Shown: positions 1 to 11,800 of the stretch, in pieces
Position numbering within the stretch: the stretch's first letter is position 1
How the letters are laid out: the number at the start of each line of letters is the position of its first letter
From: Hofstenia miamia
Lineage: Eukaryota; Xenacoelomorpha; Acoela; Hofsteniidae
Direction: 5' to 3'
Length of the DNA stretch: 56,184 nucleotides
Assembly (NCBI GenBank): GCA_900660155.1
Contig: CABFPE010000561.1
Coordinates: 129,597-185,780 of the forward strand
Translations under genes and position numbers: made by a program
Notes under the pieces: generated by a model
The model's database searches: none
The model's input: only the letters and a program-made list of their open reading frames with translations
Told to the model about the DNA's origin: nothing

Positions 1-1359
1 TTTATACGGAAAATCTGATGGGTAGTAAACATTTATCTGGTAGTTTTTTTATTAGAGCATTTCATTTTCTGATAATTACACAGCTTGTTTTGCACAGCAT
101 GTTCCTATCAGGCACATTATTTTCTATCTAGCCACAATATTAAAAAAATAGTTTAAAGCAACATAAGGAATAGACACAGACAATTGCAAATAAACTAGAT
201 TGGTATCTAATCTTTAAGTACCGAAGATAAGATACCAGTTTCATGCTGCTGACATACTAAACAGGTATGTACTCTTTCCTCAGATAATGCAACGCTCAAA
301 CAGACTGAATTTTATATGAAATAATTGAATTGGGCCCTTAAAAACCGGATTGTGCGTTGATTTGTATTCGTAGGTCAGCTGTGGCCGTAAGCTCACTTAA
401 TTTAGCCATCAAAGCAATTGCAATTGTTGTCAACTTCAGAAACACTCGGGTTAAATACTAACAACGTTGGACCGCCTAATCCACGATACGTGTTGTAAAT
501 GAAAAACTACGCTTTGTTTCGTAGTTGATGATTAATTGTTTATCACTAATGTGAGTAATTAATGAATAGTGGGTTTATGCATTTTAAGCTAATAGTAAAC
601 TATTAATACCGCTTTGTCATTTTCCCCTTGAAAAGTTTTGTGTAAATAATAGATTTTTTGACTTGTTATTCAATAATATATTTGATTTCCTTAACATATT
701 TGGGTTTTGCCTTATTATTTCATTGTTTAAAAAGTGTTATATTTTGTTATTGATTTTGATATTTAGAATTCTTTGCACCAGTTTTCTGAAGCGTTAAAAT
801 CTACTCAGCAAATTCACACGGTATAATTATTTCCTTTTTTTATTTATCAGATCATTTAGCGATTCATTTCTGACATTCAAACTACAGTGCATCAACCGTT
901 TCTGGAATTTATATCACGGTTAGTTATTTGAAAAAATATAGGCTAAAGCTTCTCTAAATGGCTGCTCAGCTATCCATATTTGAGGTATCTAATATAGGCA
1001 TGCGTCTTAATTTGGCGCAAAATCATTGTAAACGAATAACATGTTAGCGTGGTAAAATCTGAAATGCTTTTATTATTGTGAAATTTAACATTAGTTGGGA
1101 TTTCTAATATTTTTGTAATGTAAAAGAGTTCTTGAGTATTAAGCTGCTCAATTCAGGATAGATTATGACTGCATTGTTAAAAAATAACTTATTCACTTAA
1201 TCCGAAACCCCTGAAGTTTATTATAATCTGTTTTGGTTTCTAATAACACATTTTTAAAATCACTCGTAAACCAAATAAAAAATTTAAAATTCGAAATCAC
1301 CACAGGATGTATTGGGGTCTCCTTCACAACCTCTTGCTTTGCATAACACTACTCTTTAG
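1..1359. other. AT-rich stretch upstream of the first recognised ACAP exon
   Basis: No long open frame with a recognisable domain was found. It may hold the first exons or promoter of the ACAP gene, since the N-terminal third of the BAR domain is not accounted for. A short frame starting with ATG at 958 runs into a possible GT donor at about 985, but nothing ties it to the gene. Confidence 0.3.
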
Positions 1360-1484
1360 AACAAATGTTCTAATTGCCTATTCATCAATAGATATACCAA
1401 TATTTAAAGATTTTTCATTGTTTTGGACAAAATTGCAAGAGTATACAAAACCTGCATTTTTTAATATTAATCGAAAACTTCATG
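1360..1484 (+). CDS. Possible upstream BAR-domain exon of the ACAP gene
   Basis: An acceptor-like TTTAG ends at 1359 and is followed by an open frame with a BAR-like pattern: AYSSID, then FKDFSLFWTKLQEY, then about 15 residues ending near 1484. ACAP proteins have a similar run (Tyr-Ser-Ser, then a Phe- and Leu-rich helix with a Gln-Glu pair) just before the helix encoded by the exon at 1747. The only nearby donor, GT at 1485, leaves a phase that does not match the exon at 1747. So either another small exon lies between, or this is chance. Low confidence. Confidence 0.3.
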
Positions 1485-1746
1485 GTTACGATTTTTAAAG
1501 TTTTTTCCAGTTGAAATTTAATTTTGTTACTAGTGCTAAAATTGTAATTCCTGAATCAGAATGTACTGTTTATCAGATCTCTATATACAAATATACTTCT
1601 AATAATTATAAATAATTTCTAGATAGTTTCAATATTTACTCTCATTTTTATTTGAAAGTTTCTATGTATTACCATAATTTGATGTTTATGGTTAAGCCCA
1701 GTGTAATAAAAAAAAGTATGATTTTTTATAAATGTCATAATTTTAG

Positions 1747-1831
1747 AGATATTCAAAGAAACAGAGAACACCGACGACATTTTGAAGAGATGTCTTCTCG
1801 AATAGATTCTGCTTTATCCAAAAATGCTTCC
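1747..1831 (+). CDS. ACAP exon: BAR domain helix
   Basis: Bounded by TTTTAG at 1741-1746 and GTAAGT at 1832. It encodes 28 residues beginning DIQRNREHRRHFEEM, a charged helix corresponding to the ACAP segment that follows the conserved FVKED-type motif and runs into the ALVKN-type motif (here ALSKNAS). The first base completes a codon begun in an upstream exon, so this is not the first coding exon. It ends in phase 0 and joins in frame to the exon at 2023. Confidence 0.8.
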
Positions 1832-4800
1832 GTAAGTTTCTAATATGCATGCGTTTTATCTGCGTTTTTTATCTGGATGGCCTTCTAAATTTCTCTGATT
1901 AAATATAATTTCTGTTCATTTTGATGCTGTTGTAGAACTTTGGTTAAAGTTTTTCGTTTAGTATAAATTGTATAATAAATTGAAATTTCATCTTTGTATT
2001 TGAATGAACTTTGGAAATTTAGGTGCATCGTCTTCAAGCAACTAGTATAGCAGAATCGGAAGAAAATTTGACGTTAGCACAGATCAATTTCAAACAAGCA
2101 TCACTTGATTACGTTTATCATCTTAATAATGTGCACTGCCAGAAACGCTACGATGTTCTCTCCACGGTAAATTTATTGATTTTCATACCAAACAAGCACA
2201 TGCTAGCGTGCTGACATGGGGAAATCTAGTTATTATCACTTTTATTTTCATGTATTTCCATATTTGTTTGGTATCCTATTGCTTTGCTAATTTAGTTTTT
2301 GAAGTATACCGAGTTACAGTCGCTGTTCTTTGAAGACGGATATAAATACTTTGAACAATTTCGTCCAGCACTCAATAAAATCTCTGATAGTGTAAGTTAC
2401 CTTTACATTGTTTTCGTTTTATATTGTATGAAAGTGCGGTGTTTCGATGTATATTTCTACCTCTTGAGAGTTGTAGTGAGATGAAACTAAATGTCTAGGT
2501 TAGTGACTATAGTGATGTGTGGTTTTTGATAATAAAGCAATTGTCTAGGTAGGAAGGAGTTATTTATACTTATAACGGCTGCTTTGACCAACTTTCACAA
2601 ATGTATTAGTTTCAAAATAAGGATTAGACAATAATTATAACTGTAATGAAAATATAGACCACTTCCAATATAATAACGCATTTTATTTATTAAGCGTAGA
2701 CCGAGAGGTGGGTCCACAAGCTGGCGAAATGCCCTAGTTTAGGTTGCAATTTTGGTCTTCTGTTCGATGTTTGCAAAACACGAAAGTCTAGCAAAAGAAA
2801 CGTATTGATTATCAGAGGTTTCAAAAAGAATTTATACTTGGATTATTGATGATATTAAAATAATAAAATTTGGGCGTCCATGATTTTTATTCTTCAACAT
2901 GGGCGATAAGCAATTCAATTTAGTAGAAGCATTATAACATTTAACGATTATCACTAGAAGCTACCCCGGTAAATGTGTAGGCTCAAACACATTTGTTTTT
3001 GTTGTCAAATAACATGCATTATCTTTCAAATATATTTATATATATATATATATGCGACCGGTTTCGACTCAAAATCTTTTTCAGAACAAATTTGGAAGGA
3101 AAATTAATTACAATTAACTACACTTAGAATTAATTAAAATTGCATGCATTAGAAAATGTTCATGTTAAAACAACTTTTCTGTTTATTCACCAATCTTGAT
3201 CTTATTTCACTCTTTATACATGCATATAGTGATTTTGAAATTCTTTTTTAATTAGATGTTGATGTTAGGTGATCTGAAAAATGTTTATTGATTCTTGTAG
3301 TAAGGTGTCCTTGTGTTCTTCGATGTAAAATTTTTGAAAATCTTCACGTGTATATTCATAAATTAATGAAGAAGAACACAGTAACTTGTTTTGCATTTCG
3401 TCAAGGCCCAATTCCTTTTTCCCAGATTGTCTAAATGTATCTTTTAATATAGATTTTAAAGATTTCAATTGACTTTTCTTGAAATGTTCACTATATGGTT
3501 TTAAATGTTGTGGTATTGATATTGCTTTAATGAATTTTATGCGTAATTGGTCTTTTGGTATTATAAAAAACCGCCGTTTGTATATTTCTTAACTTATAAA
3601 GAAAAAATAATTCGACATATATCGACAAATGTTTAATTAAACAAAATTGAAACAAACTACAAATAAAGTCCATTTTTATCAGTTATTTTTCTCATGTCTT
3701 CTATCATTGCGTCTAATGCAGTTGACATACGGTTTGCAGTGACCTTAGGAAGCTCTTCTGCTAGAAAATGATCGAGATCATTAACGTTATCAAAATCATT
3801 GTTACGTATGGCTTCTAGCCTCGAGAAAATATATCTATCACATAGATTTGTGTTAGGGGAATATGACGCTTGCTTCAGTAATCTTACATTGCGTTTTTGG
3901 GATATTCTACTGTTGTCGAGGCTGCATGTGGGGTTGCATTGTCATGCATAATTCGTGCATTCTCTGGAAGGATTGGGTGTGGTCTGAGAGTAGACATAAA
4001 ATGCAGAAGATTTTTCTAGAAATTAATGTAAAGTTCAGCAGTTATTGATGTATTACGTGATGGCAGCATTTCGAAGTAGTGGTGTCCACTTTGTGATACT
4101 GCCATAAATTTTTCTTCCATTGTTGTACGGCGAGGCGTTTGCAACACTGGATGATCACCACCTGGAGTTATCCATTGACCAATTTGATTTTTTGGTAAAA
4201 TATTCCTGCAATAAAACATTCTTCGTCAATGGTTATCAGATTTGATCGACATTGGCGAGCACCCAAGAGTTCAACTAAGTCAAGGCATCTCTCAACTCGA
4301 ACAGTCTGTGTAGCTTCTGTCAAAAAATATGGGATCAATTTCGTCGCAATCCATTTCTACTGTAAATCGTCTGTTAAAATTCTCTGGGGTCAGCAATAAT
4401 CAGTTGTTCTACTTGAACAACAGACTGATCCCGCACATCACTTGATCTTCTCCCACTCCCACTGCCTTCGCTTCGGTGGAACTCATTACTATCACCTTCT
4501 CGGAATTGTTGACATATTTCCCGTATGCGCCTAACACTCAAACATTCATTAGGCCAAGCTTTGAATATTATACTATGAATTTCTGTGGCATTCATACCAT
4601 TTCGACGCAATGTTTCAATCAAACAGTATTGGTTTTCCTTACTGCACTCCATAATTATCTATGAGGTGAAGTAGTAGTCTTGTATATTGTGCGAGTCACT
4701 ATTAGTTACCAAACATAATCAATAGCATTATTCAATAATTGATAAGTGCGTTAATGCGTTCAATAACCGCTATACAAGCACACGAGAACAAATATATATA

Positions 4801-5762
4801 TATATATATATATAAAAATACAAACGGCGGTTTTTTCCGGTATGGCCTGTATATACTTTGTTTCTATTCATTCCGATAAGTTTTTTGACTGTTTAGTTAA
4901 ACATCCTGTCANTGGGATATTCTACTGTTGTCGAGGCTGCATGTGGGGTTGCATTGTCATGCATAATTCGTGCATTCTCTGGAAGGATTGGGTGTGGTCT
5001 GAGAGTAGACATAAAATGCAGAAGATTTTTCTAGAAATTAATGTAAAGTTCAGCAGTTATTGGTGTATTACGTGGTGGCAGTATTTCGAAGTAGTGGTGT
5101 CCACTTTCTGATACTGCCATAAATTTTTCTTCCATTGTTGTACGGCGAGGCGTTTGCAACGCTGGATGATCACCACCTGGAGTTATCCATTGACCAATTT
5201 GATTTTTTGGTAACATATTCCTGCAATAAAACATTCTTCGTCAATGGTTATCAGATTTGATCGACATTGGCGAGCACCCAACTCGAACAGTCAGTTTAGC
5301 TTCTGTCAAAAAAATGTGGGATCCATTTCGTCGCAATCCATTTCTACTGTAAATCGTCTGTTAAAATTCTCTGGTGTCAGCAATAATCAGTTGTTCTACT
5401 TGAACAACAGACTGATCCCGCACATCACTTGATCTTCTCCCACTGCCTTCGCTTCGGTGGAACTCATTACTATCACCTTCTCGGAATTGTTGACATATTT
5501 CCCGTATGCGCCTAACACTCAAACATTCATTAGGCCAAGCTTTGAATATTATACTATGAATTTCTGTGGCATTCATACCATTTCGACGCAATGTTTCAAT
5601 CAAACAGTATTGGTTTTCCTTACTGCACTCCATAATTATCTATGAGGTGAAGTAGTAGTCTTGTATATTGTGCGAGTCACTATTAGTTACCAAACATAAT
5701 CAATAGCATTATTCAATAATTGTTAAGTGCGTTAATGCGTTCAATAACCGGTATGGCCAGTA

Positions 5763-5839
<77 letters not shown>

Positions 5840-8800
5840 ATACGATACTTTAGATAACTGTATTGTATTTTTCCAATAAATACATGAAGTATCTAGGTTA
5901 TTTAATGTTTTTATGAAACTAGGTAAGTGAAATACCAATTTCACAAATTCACTGAATTTTAGGGATTTCACGAATTTTTTACAATCTTACTGTAACATAT
6001 ATACAAACACAAATTTATTTTGGCCCCTTGTCAAGATGAATGTTAATTTTTATATTCTTAATGCATAGAATCTCGCTTGGAACCCAGTCTCAAAAACAGT
6101 AAATTGTCATTTTATTACAAAATTTTATTGTAGACTTTTGAACATTTACACCCCTGGTCATGAGCAGTTTAGTAGAATTTGAATCTTTCTGTTTTAATTT
6201 CAAATTGAATTTAATTAATTTTCTGCTGTTGGATGGAAAATTTTCATTGAGAAGTGAGTTAGTTTTGTTAAATTTGTAAATTACTTTAAATTTGGTTAAA
6301 TGTAATGCCAGTGCATTAGTGACTAAGATTCTATTTGCGTTGCTTTACGCATACTGTCAATTGTTCGAGAGTTAAGGTACTTGTTTCATAATTTACTTAT
6401 GCTGATAGCTCCCTTCTTTGTTTACGTTCGATTTCCATGCACTGTCTAGTCTGCAAAAGTTCATTATAGCTGTTCTATTATGATTTTATTCAAACTGTGT
6501 TACATAAATTAATATTAGAAAATTTTCAGTTCAATTATGCTCGATTGTTGAGATCCTCGAATTTATGTTTATCTTAATTCATTGACTAGAGATTTTGTTT
6601 AAAGTTCTATTGCAGAGAATTATAAACTCGTAAGGTACATAAGATTAAATATATTTCGAGGGTAGCTCGATTACATGCTAAAAAATTAATGTACTGGAAA
6701 AACGACCACTTTCCCTTAGACTTACTGTACGATACACTGAAACCTGCACGTAAGTTCAATATCCAGGGCCAAACTATGTTTGGTCGATGGAAGAGGAGAT
6801 TTGAGGCATATAAAATTTATTTTTACATTTCGGAATAAAAAAGCTAGCATTGAAATTAAACGCAATCGTGATGAGTATAAATGTGCAACAATGCACTCCA
6901 TAAAAAATAAGCTATTATCTATCTTCAAATTTTTAATAGGAAATGTAGAAAATAAATGTCTATTAATTAACCCTTTATGCCGGAAATATTAAATACGTTG
7001 AATGTTATTAAAATATTGTTTTCTGAGAAAACTAATGCCGAAAAATCCCTTACTCAAGTTTTAGAGAAATGTATCATTATGGTCATAGATATTTGACATG
7101 TACTAAATTTAGCACATCGGGTATTATTAATACATTAATTGGCTGAAACTAAATTTGTAAAGTCTTGTATTTATAATTCCTGCTTTACTAAAAATCATCA
7201 TATGGTAAACGTCATCTTTAATTTCTGCACCCAATGCATCGTTCAAATGCATTCTGCAGACATACAAAGGTTGGTTTAGGAAAAATTCATTAAACATCGT
7301 TAGTATTCCTATAAAATGATCATTATTCGTTCAACATAAAGACGTAAATTTTCTCGAAGATCAGAAGATTTTTTCCTAAGAAAATGATCATCTTTACCTA
7401 TTGAACGGATATCTTTATTAGAAAAATATCGCTCAATTTGTGTGAACTAATTGCGGAGAATCATTGTGGAACATTTTCAGAAATGTCACGCAAATTCCGA
7501 ATGTGCTAAATTCCGAGCATTTGACTTTAAGGTTATTCATTTAATGAACTAAGCGGTATTTTAATTTAGCAGCTTGAATGAAAAATAGGCATGGAAATGA
7601 AGGATTTACCTCATAGGGCATATACTAGAAAAAAATTGTTAACTTAAATTTGTATTGCAATTCCCTTTGCAGCCCTCGTGTGCTCGCAGCAAATATATTA
7701 CATTAGTTTTAACAATAAAAATACAGTATACAAACTCGAATACTAATGATCACTAAAGATTAATAATATGCATTAATCTAACTAACAAAAACAATTCGTC
7801 CAACCGATTACTAGTTTCATTTTTAACACATCCAGTATAAATGGGATGAGATTAAAAAGCAAAAACAGGAATTCGATTGTTGAAATTCATTCTGATTTAA
7901 TGCATATTATAAGTGTGAGGAATTTTTTTAATACAAGTTTAATTTCGTGCTTCTATGGCAATTAACCATAATTTTCAAAGCGAACATAGGCATGGCGATC
8001 TGCTATATTATAGCAGAACTCAATGGTTAAGGGTTGAGGACATTAAACTATCTTTCAGTTGGAAAATATCCGACGAATTTCACCTCCTAATTATATTTGC
8101 TAATATATTTAAAGTTTGGACAACTTTTGAAAACTGTAAAAATTGTAAAAAAAAAAAAGCATGCATGTTGTATGTTTCCTAATCAATTGATTTGTTAATT
8201 TGTCATTCTTTTTATATTCTTTAAATTGCTTCCAAACTAATATAAAGCTAATATCAGATGTTTGCATTTTGTTTAAATTTACTTTTGTTCTTTTTTTCTA
8301 CCTTCGATTTTTGTTTTCAAAACTCGTGTCTACAGTTTTCTATAAAAATGGGTGTCCGTCCCCTCCCCCATTTGAAAAATCGTAAACGCGCCTCTGTAGT
8401 GGGGAAATTGTTAGATCAGTTTAATAAGACTTTTTCTTTAAATATTCATAGCAACTATATATCGCAGTATTTGTAGTTTAGCATACAGAGAAAACAACAA
8501 ATGCAGGATTCCATGTCAACAATTGAAAACATTAAACGCTAGTTTTTCAGTTAGCCAAATGTTTGAATCGCACCTGGCACCATTTATTTTCAATCCTCGT
8601 TAATTTGAAATGCTTTAGTTTGAATTAGAAATCATAATTTTATTACAGCTTTTCTATAATACAAGTCACACCAGTGGCCGCGATTAAGCTAATAATCGCA
8701 TATTCGAAGTGCTGATTCGATACAATTAAGCAGTAAGTGGGCCAGCTACTATGTTTATTGTCCACGCTGTCGATATGTATAAATAGCTCAACATTTTGTC

Positions 8801-11800
8801 AGTGTTATGAACTGCAATATAAATGCAAACGTAACGCTTTGTAAGCAATTTCGTTTTTTTGTATAATTTTCCATTTCTTTCTGAGAATTTGACAACGTAT
8901 TTACAACAGATGTTATTCACTTTCAAACTAGATCGTTATTAAGCACTCAACATCAATTAATATAAGTACAAATCACCTACGCCTAAATTTTTGCAACATT
9001 TAGTTCTTTACTACTTAAGGTAGTAATATCCTAAAAATGCGTTTTCATTTTTTACCAGATTTAATACAGGCAGACCTTGTCTATCCGAACTTTTTTAGTC
9101 CTGAAACCTTGCAAACCGACAGTAGTTTATCCATGGCGTAATTTCTAAGTGTTAATTATCCTCGATAAACCGAACATTTTATTCCGACGCTGGATATGTT
9201 TGCCGAGTGTACAAACGTGCTAATTGCAGCCTGTAGCCATGGTTGGAAGCTATGCCTCCTTCAGTTAATTTCACTAATTCAAGTTACAATACACATAACC
9301 CTCGCCATAAGCTATATAAGGGGTAGTCCGGAGTTATTTTGTGTTTTTGTTTCTGATCATTCTCTCATAGATTAGTCAAATACTCTAACTGTAATGCCCC
9401 CGTTACAATCCAATCATAGCCTACACAAATTTCCGAAGTTTTCTTGTTGTCAAAGGCAGATTTACATACCGATATAAAAATGACTCTCACCAACAGTGTC
9501 GAATTAGTAAGGTTTGACTGTACATACATGCACCCAGTTGTTAACAAAGACGCACCCAATTCATTAAAAAGCCATTTTGTTGACCAAGTCACATCCATTT
9601 GCCATAGCAAAGCCCTTAGTAACAAAAAACATTTTTTCTATTTTTCATTATACTTGTGGCATAACTTTGCCATTTTGCTGATAATAATCTGAAATTTTCA
9701 GCAGTTGTACAGGACATTTCCATTTTGTCCAATTTATGAAGATATGATAGGGATTTCTAAAAATTTCAAAGTTGATTTTTAGAAAAAATGACCAAATTAT
9801 GCTAAATATTGTTCCTTTTTCAAAATGAAGTTCATAAATAGAAAAATGAAAGTGTCATTCCCGAGTCAAGATTCTTATCTTTAAAACAACAACAAAGGGG
9901 GTGATTCCAGCAATTTGTCAATTCCACAGAATGTCACAGCTGAAGTACTAAAATTGTGACGATCATTTTGACTAATTAGCCAAAATTATGCAAAAAATTT
10001 TTTTTAATTAACTTCATGCCATCAGCTTCCAGGAAAGTGGGGTTTCACATGTCTGGGGTTATTTTTCTAAAAATTGGCATTTTCAGAATAGTACCACCTT
10101 AAATATACTTTTAATTATTTTAATTAGCAAATTCCATTTCATGTAATATCAAAATATGTATTATAATTTGTATTTGACAGTTGACACACTTTTAACTCTT
10201 ATGCGAACTTTTACATATCACATTTTTTCTTTAATAATGGAAACTAATAGCTTGTCATTTGGAACAATTACGAACGCCAGCATTTTAAGCACTAAATACA
10301 AAATCTACATTTACAGCAAATTACTAGTTCAAATTCGTATAATTTTGACATTTTCCTAACAACTGTTAATTTTGATTTTTATCAAAAAATATTTTATTAT
10401 TCTGAATTTCAACTCAATTTATAGCCAACCGATTATTAACTTTTTAGATTAAGCAATGACATCCGAATTTATTCTGGTAATTTTATATAAAAAATTCACT
10501 TTTTAATTAATACGTTGAATAGTATTCTATTAAATTCGATTAAAAGAAGTAATTGACGATTTGCATCGGTTCTTTTTTTCTACCGCTGTAATAATTTTTT
10601 TCTCGCCACTGAAGCTTACTTTCCAAATAGGAGTAATTTTTTTCGAGATTTGTATTTTTCACTATATGCAAACTAAATATTTCTTTAATTGCGAATCAAC
10701 TTTGAATAAAGCTGACGTGTCGGATATAGTAAACGTTTAGGAACATTTATAAGTGTTTATTATATGAGGTGGTTTACTAATATCCGGGTTTATTATACTC
10801 GTAATAGCGCGTTTACTATAAACGGTGGATGTTGCACTATATGCGGGTTTATCATATCTGATTGCGACTTTTTTACCATATTGCCTCGAGTCGAATTAAA
10901 GTCTCCGCTATACTTGAACAACGGTACATTTTCTTAGTTTTAAGCGGCTGACTTCATAGGTATAAATTTCGGAATATTGCATTTTTTCAGTTATAAATTT
11001 GATGTTGGATCTGTACAACCCGTATGACAATTGTACGAGTTACGGGCCAGTTTCTACGGGTTACGGGCTAACTTTAAGTGGTGAGAAAAAACAAATTTAA
11101 ATCAGAATATTTTTTATTTGTTCAAGGAAAACCAATTTTTATCAAAGTTTTTCGTCTTCATCGTCGAACTTCTCCAATGTCTTTTTCTTTGCCTTTTAGG
11201 TAAAGTGAATTTTCTCTTATAAAGAGAACTTTCTCCATAAACTCGTCCTCGAGCTTTGCTCGAAATTTAGAGTGGATAGCTTTGTGCTTGCTAAACCCTC
11301 TTTCGACGGAAGCTTCTCTTGTCGAGAATCCGCCCAAAATCTTAGCAAAAACTTCGAGGCTCTTAGGGATTCCTTGAATATCTTCATCCATTAATTTCCT
11401 GGTCTCTAACTTTCCGATGTCGTCGATTACTTTTGGAACACAGCTTTATTGTAATGCGTTTATATTTCTCCTGCTGATGATAAATTAATAATATATGATT
11501 TTCTTTAAACCATTCAAATACTAACTTCTTTCAACCAATCAAGACGCCTAGAATGTGTCAAACGTACAAGAATTATTCATTCAAACATACAAGATTGACA
11601 GAATTTTATAATATATTAAAAATATATCAGTCAAATTTTAAACTAAAAAATTCAGCCCGTACGTTAAAAGTACGGGTTACGGGTCCAACCCTAGGTTATA
11701 TGCTTCTATCATTTTCAGTTTTTAACACTAGAAAGTTCCACGATTCTATATCTTAAATTCATGCAGTTGTCAGAATTGACCCATTCAAGTACAACTAAGG

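Noticed and set aside
5741..5971. 76-residue frame full of alternating Ile-Tyr
   Set aside because: Pure translation of a (TA)n microsatellite.
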